Translations under genes and position numbers: made by a program
In this document: positions 45,648 to 58,700 of the stretch, piece after piece
Layout of the letters: every line of letters starts with the position of its first letter
Position numbering within the stretch: the stretch's first letter is position 1
Assembly: GCA_036429605.1 (NCBI GenBank)
Contig: CM071591.1
Span: 5,208,001 to 5,272,000, forward strand
Length of the DNA stretch: 64,000 nt
Direction of reading: 5' to 3'
Origin: Cladobotryum mycophilum
Taxonomy: Eukaryota; Ascomycota; Sordariomycetes; Hypocreales; Hypocreaceae
The notes under the pieces: model-generated
Told to the model about the DNA's origin: nothing
Database searches by the model: none
What the model saw: the letters and a program-made list of their open reading frames with translations, nothing else

Positions 45648-47481
45648 CTAGAATTTTGAGGTATTCATCTTGCAGCGATTAATTAGAATCATGGTTATAG
45701 GAGTTAAAATGCTAAAGGAAAACTTACTTGCAACATGCCATTTCTGGCCAATCACCTGAAGTAACGAAGTCAACGTCTCGACAGCAGCCAAGAGCTCATC
45801 CTTTCCAGTCTCGCGGATATACCAGAGAAACTGCTTGGCAGCTGCGTAAAGACACTCAGTGACAAAGGGACTTTGCAATGTTCCATCAAACTGCTGTTGA
45901 AGAGTCATCAAGCCTGAAGCAAACTCACAGGCTGATTGGCCCATGACTTGCAAACGTTGAAGCGCAAGCTGCTGTACTGTCAGTTGTTCCTGTGTCCCAA
46001 CACCCTCGGGATAATCCAGGTCGGCGCAGGTATGCGTCTCGTACAGCGCGATGCAGGCACTAAGGCAGATTCCCATCGCAGAGGCATACTCAATTGATAT
46101 ATCTTGGCCTCCGTTGTAAAGTTCCAGGCTCAGGGCACTATGGAAGGAGGATAGGATGTCGTGCAACTGCAGGGCGCTTTTGTAATAATCTTGTGGATTC
46201 CTACTGTCTTGGGGAGTGTTTAAATGTGACAATACATGTGAGAGAAGGTGGGTTGCTTGGCAGGTTCTTGAAAATGGAGGAGCAGGGAGAGACGTGTCGC
46301 CGGAGACAGCCAGCGATGGAGTGGCAGTTTGTTCCTAGTAGATGTGTGAGTCCAGTACGTTGGTCATGAATTGGGATCATCTTACGCCCAACTCCCACCG
46401 GGACTCGTCCATGGGAAGGAGATCCGATGGATGGGCATCCTCGCAAGTAAACGGTCGCTTCTCAACACCCATGTTGATGTATCTGAACGACCTCTTCATT
46501 AGCAGGGTTGAAAGTCTGGGCAAAAGGACTTTGCTCACCGATCCAGAACTCTGACACCCCACCATGTTCGACAAATTTCCTCCGTTTCTGTCCACGAATC
46601 TAGCTCGGGGTTAACAATCATTGGTCGAGTGCATGGAGGCCTGGACTATTTACTGGCGTTTGGAAACATTTGTGGTGAATTGCGTCGATCGTGAATACCA
46701 ATCGCGTGGCCAAGGCGAGCGCAATGTCCTATTGTCATGAATGCAGCAGGGTAGATTGCATTAGCTGCCTCATACAGTGATAACAGCAATGTTGCTTGAA
46801 CCATGCGAAAGGATATTACACCACGACCTTCCATGTAGTAAAAGCATTGCTTTGCCTTTTCATAGAGTGCACCAGTGTCTTCATTGTGTTGCGTCAAGAG
46901 GCGCATGCATAGTAGAATCAGTAATACGTCCGTGTTGTGCTCAGTGTTGGATGAAATTTGTTGAAAGAATCGCCTTGTTGAGACTTGAAAGGCCATGCCC
47001 GTCGCGTCAGTAATCATCCCGGAGCCACGCGAGACATCTTACCTATGGGCAACATTTTGTGAACAGTTGCAAAGTATGACTCGGCAGCTTGTGTTTGAAG
47101 TACGCCATCGCTGTTGAAGAGCAAACCTGAAATCTCTCGTGGCAGTAGAGTCGAAGGCAGCTCAACCGAGGAACCTAGCCGTCCGAACATGTAGGTATCC
47201 AGGAAGAAGAGGGGAGGGAACGGGCGATGGGTTGGATGTGATCCAATTGTCTAGCGGATATCTTTAAGCTTTGCTCAGGGGGATCGAGGCTTTATTTTGA
47301 TGTAACTGACCCTTGAGGGACTGTCAGTGTTGGTGGCAGACGGCGTTGCCGATGGATATTCACAATATCGCCCATGCCTTCGACAGAGTTGACAAGTTGG
47401 CAGCTCACGGCTGCATTTCCTCTTCTGCCGACGACAAGTAGCGCAAGAGAGAGGCCAATACTGGCCGACAAGTTCACTCAT
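45648..47481 (-). CDS. Zn2Cys6 transcription factor
   Basis: The N-terminus has MSELVGQYWPLSCATCRRQK, then the rest of the six-cysteine cluster (KCSRELPTCQLCRRHGRYC). After an intron the middle region has FRMVQATLLLSLYEAANAIY and GHCARLGHAIGIHDRR, both typical of the fungal-specific transcription factor domain; the conserved TWWGVRVLDR block is read around 46540-46600, and VEKRPFTCEDAHPSDLLP follows at about 46400-46480. The C-terminal helices end at 45648. Several introns of about 50-70 nt (near 47.25, 47.03, 46.62, 46.52 and 46.33 kb) are needed. It is the best candidate regulator of the 44-54 kb enzyme group. Confidence 0.8.
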
Positions 47482-48239
47482 ATCGCTTTATGCCCTTATT
47501 GACGAGGAGGAAGTTTCAAGTGATGCTGCAAGTCATGAGCAGATGCTTTGGGTCATCTTATGATTCATTACCGCTGAGGTCTGTGGAGACGCGTCTCCCG
47601 AGGGTCAGACTTTCAGGGTTCGTTCAGCCCTAATCCAGCTGAGACTCAAGTGCTTACAGTGCCGATAGGCAAACAGATTGAATGAGGTAACCCCGCATTT
47701 TCACGGGCAAGCTCAGAACATCTCATGGCGGCATGTCATTGGAGATATCACGGCCGCATTGAAACAAGCTGTGGACGGGATGCAGCCAACGGTGTCAACA
47801 TGTCATATATAAATAGCACTAGATAGATGAACTGCTGTGTAAATTTAGCCTTATTGAGTAAGGTTCTTTTTAATATGCAGTAAGAATTTGGCTAAAATGT
47901 GCAATTATTCCCATGGGTGCATACATCAAGCCATGGAGACAGACATCTTGGTCCGCTGTAGGACCGTAGCTGAGTTCTGACGGTCCGGATTCATAGTTTC
48001 CGGTCCCAGTGTGTGATATTGCATCCAAGGGACACACTGCCCATCCCATTTTGAGTACATCCATTCAACCAGTTTGGGTGTGTGGTGGGCTCTCCAATCT
48101 CGTGCATCACGCCCTGGATTGGATTAGCTCCCCCTCTAGGTCTATGAAATATACTGCATGGTCTAATTATCCTGAAAATTTCTGCTTACAATCTCTGACT
48201 ACAAGTATACGAAGAGCTAATATGTGAAAACGGCTTCAC
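47482..48239. other. Intergenic region
   Basis: About 760 bp between the regulator start and the P450 stop. No coding frame recognised. Confidence 0.5.
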
Positions 48240-50240
48240 TTAAATCATGGCAGCACCTCTCATCCCGTTCATCAACTGTGCTTCCCCATACCTAATTCTA
48301 ACTCCCAAAGAATCAGGTGAAACTTCGCCAACAAAGCAATCCCGCGCCGCATCAATATCACGCGATCTAATGGTGTCATGCAACTCGAATTCTTTGTCGC
48401 CGAACACTGCCGCCAAAACAATGTACAGCTCTGCCAGCGCAAAACTTTGATCCTCTGGGTTAGCAGTAGGCTCGGACAGGGGATGGGGAGAAGCGCATAC
48501 TGCATGCCGAGACACATTCTACCTCCACGACCAAAAGGTAGCCAGTTGTGGCCGATTCGTTCCAGATCTGGGTTACCCGAGAGCCATCGCTCTGGTCGGA
48601 ATTCCATGGGATTGTCAAAAACATTTGGGTCCAGCAGGATATCGCGAAGTGTCATACTGACAGGGGTCTACAGACAGTATCTCAGTCAGTACCAAACATC
48701 AAGAGCAGAAGGATCAAGAAATGGGGCATTGGGGGTCATACACGAGGTGGGATCACCCAGTTCCTATACTGTAGAGGCTCTTTGGGCGAAATAAGCGGTA
48801 GTCTCGATGAAATGAGCCCAGTGATGCGCAACGATTCCTTGATGATTGCAGACTGCAAGCCATGTCAGTTGCAAAAGATCAAAATTCGTTGAGCCATAGA
48901 ATGACTTACTAGCCAAGGTAGACGCTCTAAATCTTTGAGAGAAGCATTTATATCTCTATTAGTCATTATCCCATTCAATTCCTCTTTCAAGGGTAGCAGA
49001 ATCTGGTCATGATTTGTTAAGATGTGGAATGTCGCTGCCGTCAAAACCATGGCAGTCGTCTCGGCGCCTGCTCCAACAGAAACAAAACCCTCCTGTGCCA
49101 TGCGATACGCCGTCTTTTCGGCAGGCGGAAGCACATTACTTGAAAGAATGGCTTGGTAGAGATTCTGCCTCCCATCTGAGCGCTTTTTGCCCTGCTCTGA
49201 ATCCGAGTACATCTTGATGGTAGAACGTGCCTGGACTTCCATATCCTGCGCGCTGGTATTAGCTTTCAAGAACCCCTCATGAACCTCAAAGGGTAGAGAT
49301 ATGGGACTGCCAGTGACTTACACGACGCAGCTTTACAATCCGAGTCATGTCGGGATGCAGTATCTCCAACAGACTGAGAGGAAGATACATTGCCAATGGA
49401 ATCATCCAGTTGAACTGCCGGACGACTGGATTGAGACACGCAACGGCATCGATGGTCTTCTTCCATGCTGTCGCCCGCTCATCACTACCCAAAAGGTTGA
49501 GAGACTCGTCAAAACAGTAGTCTATGATGTTGTCGGTTGCTAGCGCTAAGTACGTCTTGCGCAGTTCAGCACTGCCTGTTTGTGTAATCTGCTTTTCAAT
49601 ATTCTTGAGCAACAAGTTGGTATTTCTGTGTATGATGGACTCGGAGGTTGCTACGGCTGCCTTTGAAAACAAGGAGCTGATCGCGGTACGTCGCCTGCGG
49701 TGGATGTCGTGATGAACTGTTCCAAAGACTAGAGAAGCATAAGGTTGTCAATCATAATTTCCATCTGAATTCTATCTGAACACATACCGGCTTCTGGTGT
49801 TCCAGCCAAACGGGCCGCTGGTGGGTACTTGTCTCTTTGTCCCTTGCGCAGGTCAGTAAATGGACTGATGAATGAAGGTGGTCAGGGATCTTACGCCAGC
49901 TGCTCCAACGTATAATTTGTCTACCCATGATGCATCGTCTACGTGAATCTCGTGGGGATTAATGCGCACCACGGGCCCTGTCTCTTGTCAATTATCATGA
50001 GGCATGAATCGATAGACTTCTCTTACCGTATACTTTGTGCAACTGCTGCAGCTTAAACATGAACTACCCGCCAGGTCGTACACAGAGGTCAAAGTAAGCC
50101 TCGTACCATCCCGTGGCTGCAGCAAGTTTCGGCCCCGGAAACTTTGCCAGAGGATGGAAATAAAGACGATAGATGATGATTGCAACTTGATAAAGCGCCC
50201 AGATCCCGATGAACGGGGCCAAGAAAACGTGTAATGCCAT
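48240..50240 (-). CDS. Cytochrome P450 monooxygenase
   Basis: Starts MALHVFLAPFIGIWALYQVA, a membrane anchor, followed by the hinge YFHPLAKFPGPKLAAAT. The I-helix motif is VGAGAETTAMVL, the K-helix has the ESLR (ExxR) motif, PERW follows, and the haem loop is FGRGGRMCLGM with the Cys ligand. The haem-region intron (donor GTATGC, acceptor TCAAAG near 48450-48505) joins GMH to FALAELYIVLA, as the family expects. Introns near 49.25-49.32, 48.88-48.92, 48.67-48.75, 49.73-49.79, 49.85-49.92 and 50.0-50.1 kb are also needed; I did not fix all boundaries. An ER-bound microsomal class II enzyme. The N-terminal pattern is like fungal P450s of terpene and polyketide loci. Substrate unknown. Confidence 0.84.
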
Positions 50241-51411
50241 TTTTCTTGAAACGAAAAGATTGGGGGTGTGATCAGAGAGAACAAAGAAACAGCCTGTCAT
50301 CGATATATAACTACAAAATCCCTTCTACACTAAACTATTGACATAACAGCGTTTCAAGATACATTCCTCCGTCTAACCAACATGCCCACATGATCATACA
50401 GTGATTCATTTCGGTATTCTTCCACGACAAGAAACAGCCAAAACGGTGTGAGGCGGTTGGAAAAGCCAGAGACAAGTGATGGAGATGCAGTTTACCTGCC
50501 TATATTTAACACTGCAATCTAGACTTGGATATTCTGTCTCTAAAAATGTACCTTGAGACATTTGCAATACCAGCACCACGGGCTCTGGTGCCTCATTATT
50601 AGAGCATCGTACCCAAGACTGAGCCAGGAGAATCCGGAACCTGGCGACAGAAGACAGCCAAAACCGGAGTCTGTCAGCAGCTGCGTCCGCAACCACTACC
50701 GAAACCCCACAACGTCCCATATCTTTAATGTTGGCTACTGTTTTTTCGGGTCGTTCTTTGATAAATGAGCCGTGTTGGGGAGTGCTGATGAGGGCAAGTT
50801 CTCTTCGACGTTCCTCAACCAACAACGTATAATGCCTTCCGAATCCATCCCCCTTTTCCCCGATCTGTAACGCGCTGCAAGTAGAGAAAGCTATGAAAGA
50901 GCATGTATCCTTTAGAATCAGCGCATAGCCAGTTCAATAAAGTTGCCAAGGTTCAACGACTCAGCACAAATGTGTTGTTTCTGGATTTGAAGAACTTGAG
51001 GCGCAAGGCGATTCTTGATTATATTCAATGCATAGATGTTCTTAGTTTAACAGCAATGTTTGGGTAACGCATAAGGAAGCTAATTAAATATGTCAGTAAA
51101 TGTAACGTTCAGATCCATGGTTTCATACCTCGCTATAAGTCGTTTGCCGGAATCCATTATCTTTCGCCTGCTTCTCAAATACCTGGCAAACGGAGCGGCA
51201 TGACCTCGAAATGGAAGCAGCCGAGTATGGCAACTCGATTTAAGCGTTCCAATCCCGGATTTGAACATAGTGGCGGAGGTTGGTCATTTGATCAGCAATC
51301 CTTAACTATCAGCTTGCAATTACGCAAATGTCCAAAACTTTGGTTAAAGAGCGAAGAACTTTCTATTTGAGGGCCTAAATATTAAAGCTATCATGTCATG
51401 TCTCCTTGTAA
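50241..51411. other. Intergenic region
   Basis: About 1.2 kb between the P450 start and the FAD monooxygenase stop. Short open frames (for example near 50410-50820) show no recognised similarity. Confidence 0.5.
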
Positions 51412-52620
51412 CTACCCTTTGCTGCGAGCGATAACTTCTAGCAACGGCTTCGGTGCATCTTGCGCGAAAAGAAGAACTGCACTCCCGTTGCTCCGATCTA
51501 TCAGATCCTTGCCACGTAGAAACATGTCTCTCTCATACTCCACAGTTGCCTCGTCTAGTTTGTCAAGGCCGTATTCAGCAATCTTGCCCACCAAGACCAG
51601 GGAGTCGTACATTGAACAGTTTACCCCTTCACCGACGAAAGGAGTGGACACATGCGCCGCATCACCCACAAGGGCGACACCAGGAGATCGTTCCCAGCAC
51701 AGCGCCTCAGACGGCATATGATAAAGCGGCCAGGCCCTCAAGGGACCTTCTGAATTGGTCACAAACCCTTTCAACTCGGGTGCCCAGTCAGCAAAGAAGC
51801 CGTCTTCTGAGACCAAGAGGCTGCGGGCGGCTTCTCCAGTATCTGTAACAAGATCGATATCACCGTTCGTAGTAAAATTTTCAGCCACCGAAAGACCAAG
51901 ATATATGCGATAGGAGCCGTCTCCTTGTCGTTGCGCCGAGATTTGTTTTCCGTCCCCCATTGAGATAAGGCTGCCGCGTCCGATTTTGTCAGAAAGAAGG
52001 CGGTGAAAGGGATTTTGAGTTGTGATTCTACCCTCGATATAATGCTTTCCTGAATACCGAGGGGATGCGGGTGTAAGCTACATGGGTGTTAAAGTTGTTT
52101 ATTTGCGTTATGAAGAGCTTAACGCAACTTACCAAGTGACGGACCTTGCTCCATGCTCCATCAGCGCCGATGACAAGTCTGAAACCAGATACAGAGCTGC
52201 CATCTGCAAACGCAATGACCAGCTCTCCGTTCTCATCTCTCTCCACTGTACTGACGGAATGACCCCAGATAATCTTATGTGGGGGAATAGAGTCAAGAAG
52301 AAGCTTGCGCAGCGCAGCCCTGTCAATCTCTGGGGCATCTCGGTCTTGGCCAAACACCAAGTGAGTCGTGCCATTTTTATCCAGAACCAGCGTCGTCGTG
52401 GCGTCCCAGCGTGCGTACTTTTTGAACTCGTCAAATAAGCCAGCAGCCTTCAAAGCCTGTTGCCCAGTTGGTCCGTGAATATCCAGTGAGCCACCCTGCT
52501 GTTCATTGGCGGGAGAGGTGTCTCGTTCATAAACGATGTAGTCAATGTTGTTGCATTCAAGAAGCCGAGCAGCAGTGAGACCACTTGGCCACCTCCGATG
52601 ATTGCAATTGGCGGGGACAT
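51412..52620 (-). CDS. FAD-dependent aromatic-hydroxylase-like monooxygenase, frame broken in the FAD loop
   Basis: Starts MSPPIAIIGGG at 52620; an upstream ATG at 52689 is in frame. The FAD-binding GxGxxG should follow directly, but the frame breaks at 52587-52588: one extra base (GG to GGG on the plus strand) gives PSGLTAARLLECN and continues through FDEFKKYARWD. Further motifs are RLVIGADGAWSKVR (DG fingerprint), an intron of about 65 nt (near 52060-52130), then GVALVGDAAHVSTPFVGEGVN, the second FAD/ribose motif. Length about 390 residues if repaired, in the TetX/PHBH-like class. It would insert oxygen into a small molecule using NAD(P)H. Without the base the Rossmann loop is lost. Confidence 0.8.
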
Positions 52621-53197
52621 TTCGATGATGGTTTGGCCATCGGCTTCAAGACTTGGAGTGTTATTGTGGTCTATGTGAATAGCAACCATTAGTATCTACG
52701 AATCCAACCTTTATTTTATATCCAACAGCTTAATATGTTTATACTATATTCGTCTAGAAGTCCGGCCAATCAGTTCACAGGTTCGGCGAGGTTATCCGGG
52801 TTTATCCAGTAATATCGCAGAGCCACGGGACTGGGGTTGCGGTGGAGTCTTCTCTACGAGCCGGTCCGGGCTCTATTCTCCGAGGGCACGCAGAATAATT
52901 GGATAAGATTTGAGTTTCTGGATAGGATTGGTTTATTGTGGATACTGTGATTGTACCTTACTGTAAAGATATACAGCTGCCTGATTGTCCCAGATTAATT
53001 GCTCCTATCAACCACCTAGCCATGTACTAAGAGATGCATGTCTGACATGAACTGTTAGAGTAAGTGGTAGAGGAGATGATAATGATGTGGTAGATGGAAC
53101 TACGAGTACATAGGGGAATATAAGCAACTCTCAAGTCCTGTTTGATTCATCTGTCTATATCAACCTAAGCATATAAATGCTGCTATTCTAGACTTGC
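52621..53197. other. Intergenic region
   Basis: About 580 bp between the monooxygenase and the second SDR gene. No coding frame recognised apart from the possible N-terminal extension of the monooxygenase to 52689. Confidence 0.5.
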
Positions 53198-54202
53198 TTA
53201 ATCGCTACCCGAAATATGACACAACTTAATCGAGTCATCCCAAAGACGGATGGCGCTTTCTACATCATATGTGTGACTAACGTACTCTACACTCATCAGG
53301 TCGCCGTCATCTGCTCCCTTTTCAGCGGCAGAACAGTTGGAAAGGTATTTACCTCCCTTTCCCTCCCACTCCTTTCCAATTGCTGCCCATACAGAAGTCG
53401 CTGCACCTTGTTCTGGGTTTTTGACGGCGTTGGTGGTAGCAGGATTGCTTCTCATGGCTTGCAGCTGTGCTGTTGGAATGTATTTGCTCAAGCCAGTCCT
53501 GATTGCGCCAGGATGCACGCTCGTTGCATGCAGACCTTGAGAGCCATAACGGCGTTCAATTTCAGTGGCCATATATATGTTTGCTGTTTTGGATTGTGCA
53601 TACGCAACCCACGGGCTATATCCTCCTTTCTCAAAATTGTAGTTATCCGATGCATTAATGCCCTGCAACCGATGACCTGAAGAAGTGAGAGTGACCACGC
53701 GTGATTGGAACTGAGGCGTAGTGGCGGCCAATAATGCAGGTTTCAGTAGCTGAAAGAACAAGAAGTGGGAAAGGTGATTCGTGCCAAACTGCAGTTCATG
53801 GCCGTCCTCAGTAAGCTGCAGTTCGGGTATGGCCATGATCCCAGCATTATTGATGAGAATGTTGACATTCTTTGTCTTTGAGAGGATCTTTTCTGCGGCC
53901 AGTCGAACGCTCTGAAATGACCCTAGATCCATCTCAACCAGCTCCATGCGGTCTGGGTGCCAGGTGTCTACCAGGGCGGTCGTGGCTTTAGCGATGTCCC
54001 TAGCGGTCACGTAGAGAGTTGCCCCCGTGGTTGTGAGAGCACGAACAGTCTCTATTCCAATTCCGGAAGAGACACCAGTGATTACGATTACTTTGCCGAC
54101 TAGTTTGTCAGTCACTCCTTCATCCTGGATGATTTGGAGGGCTGTTGGGCGCGAATCCCCAGGACCCTGAGGGTCGACGTGAGCAGCAGCGTAACGAGAC
54201 AT
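53198..54202 (-). CDS. Short-chain dehydrogenase/reductase
   Basis: Single exon, 334 residues, frame intact. The cofactor loop is VIVITGVSSGIGIETVRAL, NNAGIMA follows, the strand with the catalytic Ser is VVTLTSSGHRL, and the active-site YxxxK is YAQSK. The pattern around TARDIAKA suggests an NADP-binding Arg. It is close to retinol-dehydrogenase/WW-oxidoreductase-like fungal SDRs. Cytosolic, no transmembrane segment. Together with the nearby SDR, P450 and FAD monooxygenase it could belong to a tailoring set. The ATG at 54200-54202 is the first in the frame and fits the usual length. Confidence 0.87.
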   Translation of the reverse strand: MSRYAAAHVDPQGPGDSRPTALQIIQDEGVTDKLVGKVIVITGVSSGIGIETVRALTTTGATLYVTARDIAKATTALVDTWHPDRMELVEMDLGSFQSVRLAAEKILSKTKNVNILINNAGIMAIPELQLTEDGHELQFGTNHLSHFLFFQLLKPALLAATTPQFQSRVVTLTSSGHRLQGINASDNYNFEKGGYSPWVAYAQSKTANIYMATEIERRYGSQGLHATSVHPGAIRTGLSKYIPTAQLQAMRSNPATTNAVKNPEQGAATSVWAAIGKEWEGKGGKYLSNCSAAEKGADDGDLMSVEYVSHTYDVESAIRLWDDSIKLCHISGSD

Positions 54203-55773
54203 GACGTTGTGAGTGGGATGAGGGGTTGGCTTTAAGAATGATATTAATACTTGAGAGGGAAAGAAGATAAGAGAACTATACCGAGGCTCAAGTTATAGAT
54301 AATTCCTGGAGAGGTTGAGTGGATCTCTCAATGTGACCTTGGATCACGTGTTGGTCAGTTGACATGATTTTGTTGTAGATTACTTAAATGGGTCTTTATC
54401 TTCTTCGTTATACTCAATGACTGCCCCAGGATATTAGTGAATTCCCCGACATTCCGCTCCGTAAATACGGGTTTATCTCCTTGTATTAGAACGGCTAGCT
54501 GCACTCAGTTGCATTTGTTTCCCTGTGTATGAAGAAACTACGCTATCCTACCCCTAGAAATTGATCTCTCCATCATGTGTGTCTGGCGTAACAAACCGTC
54601 TCCGCCTATTCTCACGTTTTAACCTTGACTTCCTTGAAGGCGACATCTTGACCTGTGCGTCTATGAGCATCATCCCTATTGTATATGCTGTACTTCTCCC
54701 GCGGAGTTAACGGAGCACAGCATCGTTACCGCCGCGTAAACGACCTAGCACCCATTAAGCGTAGCTTATGCTGAATTATCATTCTCAAACGGTAAATGTT
54801 CGTTTATGTGACTGAGGGGAAGATCCTTATGTCATGAACATTGTGAGATGTTTTGAAAATAGCCATTTTGGACATCTAGCTGTGGCTATGTGGACAGAAT
54901 ACTAGCCCTTGCTTCATGAAAATCATTGGTCGATCTAGGAAATAGTGACATTCCAAAATCTCTAGTAAGATCCGAGATCACGGGATTTAGGAGCCAACAG
55001 GGTTGAAGAACCACGGAGGGTTACCCTTATGAATGCTCTAACTTCATACAGTGTTATTGTAGGTACTTATATAAGGGCTATTGTCATGTGAGACTGGGCA
55101 TAAGACTTGTAGATCAACCCTCCTACGTAGGGAATAGCAAATATACTTGTAAGTTCAATTCGCAAATCTTGACCTCTTCTACATTCACACAAGTCTACAC
55201 CCATCCAGCAACCAAGATGCTCTGCATGTTAGTCAAATAATGGCACCAGTTGAAGCATACCAAGACGAATATAAACCTGGTCAAGACGCACAGCGAATCA
55301 GTATGGGCAAGAAACTATGCTGGCAAAGTGAATACTCTCCTAATCCCCAATACTTTAATCATGCTCACCAGGAGGCATGTTCTTTCACGCATCGCAACTC
55401 CAAGTATTACTGTAAAAGATTCGGCGTTACCCGTCTTTCTATTTGTATTCTATATTGAGGCCCTTGTCCTTATTCTCTCATTGGGCACATTTGACTTTAG
55501 TGGGTATGGAGAAACGGGCAAGGTCGAATCCAGATTGCGACTCTTGTCTCACGCATTCATATTCATTTGGTAACGTAATCCTCAGCTGAGCTTCTAGGAG
55601 TTTGCTAAATTGTGAGAACATAGACAAGCCATATACGAAAACTATATGGACACGTTGGGAAGCACTGGTACCTGATATATCACAGCTGAACAACCTCGAG
55701 GGTTGCATGTCGAGATGATGCCAACCAGCGGCAAGACGCTACCCGAGGTACTGTATAAAGAGCTCAAGGGTGT
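54203..55773. other. Intergenic region, no supported gene
   Basis: About 1.57 kb. A few short frames (for example 55240-55573) are open but show no domain or compositional sign of coding. Just before the hAT insertion a short frame (55723-55781) continues across the target duplication on the far side of the element at 58947 for another 11 codons. It may be chance. Confidence 0.45.
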
Positions 55774-55781
55774 GTACGACA

Positions 55782-58700
55782 CAGTGAAGCAATCCGATCA
55801 AATATAATAAACAAACAACCAAACAAACAAATAATTTAAAGCTATTCATAGTCTTAAATAAATAATTGTTTAAGGCTAAATATTTAATATATTTATTAAA
55901 TTTAAGGTAGGTAGAATGTCTTGGAATATATTTTTTCTATAGCTATTTTTAGTATAAAATGATAGAATTTAAATAGATAAACTTAGGATTTAAACCTATA
56001 ACCTTTTAGTTATTATAACTAATTATAATACTATTAGATTATACGGGCTTTTGATTAGTTAGTTATTTTTTTTAGGTAATAAGATTTAAGCTTATATTTT
56101 TTTTTGTATTTTTATTATATTACGTTTATAATATCTCTTATAATTAATACTATAATTATAATATTATAGCCTTAATTACCTTACTTTAGCCTTAACGATA
56201 AGTCTTATAGTTTTTAATATATCGTGCTCTTACGGTATTATCTAATAATTAATACTACCCTTTTAAAATAACCTTTAAACTTACAAGACCTTTAATAATA
56301 TACTGGTTGCTATTTAGAAAAGAAAACAATACGTGAATAATAATTTAATAAGCAAAAAAGGCTTACAAGGCTAGACTAGCTGGATTATAAATAAAAGGAT
56401 TTTTATATAGGAAATTATACTTTTAAATTAATATAATAAGCTCTCTTTTATTATGTTTTTATTTAGTTAATCTTATCTTTTAGGCGATACTTTTTAGGTT
56501 TACTAATAATATAATTATATAGGTTATTCTAAGCCTTTTAAAACATTAACTATGATTTTTATAAAAAAGTATCTTTAATAGGCTTATTAAATCTATTAAT
56601 CTTTATCTAATAGCTTAACTATAAACTCTAATACCAATAATCAGCCTCCCTTAAAATAAACTTAAATATCTATAGTTTTTTTAAAAAACTAAGTCTATAA
56701 GCTTTATAAGCTAGCTTTTAATTATATCATTAACTCTAATAAAACATTTAATATATTTAACGATCCTTTTATTTATAGCTTAATAATAGATCTTAATATA
56801 TAGCTTTTTTCTAAGTTATTATTAAATAAAATAAACTAATATTAAATATTAAATACTATTTTTAATAATAATAAAAAAATTATTCATAATAAGTTTTAGA
56901 ATACCCTAATAAAAGTATATTTTAGCTTTAACCTTTAGACCTCGCTAAATAAGCTTATAATAAATAATATTATTACACACTTTATAAACCCTAATAGAAT
57001 ATATTAACATTATTTTTTTACCCTCTAGTAATAATATAAGGTTTATACTAACAATAATATTATATTAATACTCTATAAAATTATCTAAGATTAGGATATT
57101 AAAGATTATATTAATATTATTATTTATGATAATACTATAAATAATAATACCTATATATAATATTTCTTTTAGTTTCTAAACCCTATAATAATACTCTTAA
57201 ATATTTCTAACCGTTAAATATAATATTTTAGTTATATTTTTAACCTAGTTAGTTAGGCTTTTTTTATAAAGAGAATAATAAGACCTTTAAGTAAGAATTA
57301 TAATATTATAAAGCTTTTAAGGATATTAATAAAGATCTTAAGTATTAAAGAAAAAGAAGGTTAATTAAAAAGCTTTAGAATATTATAAAGTTTATTTGAA
57401 GTTCTTTATAGTAAAGTGAACGCTTTTAATATAGCGTTTATAAACTTAATATAAAGGATTTTATACTCTTTAAGGAATTAGATAAAGAGTTTAAGGTTAT
57501 TATAAACAATAATATACAATAGAATTCAATTTATTTAATACTTAATTATATTATTAAAAAACAAATATATATTTAAGCCTTTATTTATAGAAGCTAGCTT
57601 AAGCCTAATCTATCAAATCGAATTCTAAATAAAGATATTCTTATAATTAAAGATTAGTAGCTTTTTATAAAGGTTAAGGTAATCCTTAAATCTTTTTATA
57701 AATAGATAATATAATATTAAAGCCGCGCTAAGGCTAGTGGATTTGGCTAGCTTTAGGAAATCCTGACTAGTATTAAGTATTTTCTTAATAATCTTAAGTT
57801 TTAAAAGGTATTTTTTAATAGCCTAACTAATAAATAAATTAAATAGACTTTAAGCCAAATACTATTAATAATAAAAAAAGCATTAATATATTTTTAAAAA
57901 CAATTATTATAATCAAATACACTAAAATCATAATTACTTTTAATAACCTTATAATAAAGTCTCTTTTAGTATATATAAGCCAAATACTAATCCAATAAGC
58001 GGTAAGATTAATTTAAGCGACTTTAAGAGCTTTAAAATAACTTTAAAGCCTATCTTTAGCTATTAATTATAAATATATAAAAAAAATTAAATAATTACTA
58101 TATAAAGCTTAAGGACTTGCCTTTTTTTACTGCTTTTATAATACTATATCTATAATATAATTTCTAATAGCTTAAGAAATAGTAAAATAATTTTAATTAA
58201 GCGATTTAGTTTAATAATATTATTAAGGGTTTAGAATATTATTAAAAGTAATAGTATTATTAATACAATAATCTTTTTATTATTAATTAACCTTTAACCC
58301 CTTTAATTCTTTAGTCTATGTTTTTATTATAAAAGAAACCCTTTAGATTCTACTAATAAATAATAAATATAATATTAAAAAAACCTAATTAAATCTCTAA
58401 GCTTAAGTAATATCTTTAATTATCTTAACCGTAAGAAGTTAATAATCTTATACAATAGTAAATATTATAATAAACTTTATTTCTAATACTTAATTAGTTT
58501 ATATTAGACTTTTTTATTATTCCTATAATAATAACTAAATATAAAAGAACTTTTAGTTAAGTTAAGCTAATGTTTTTATTATAAAGGCTTTTAATAAAAT
58601 CAAGAACCCTTAAGTAATTAGAATATATAAAAAACTAGATATAATAGAGTATAGTATTTTTAAAAAGTATTACTTTCTTTTAATAAACTATTAATAAATA

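Noticed and set aside
55240..55573. Two overlapping plus-strand frames as genes
   Set aside because: Short, mutually overlapping, without similarity I recognise.
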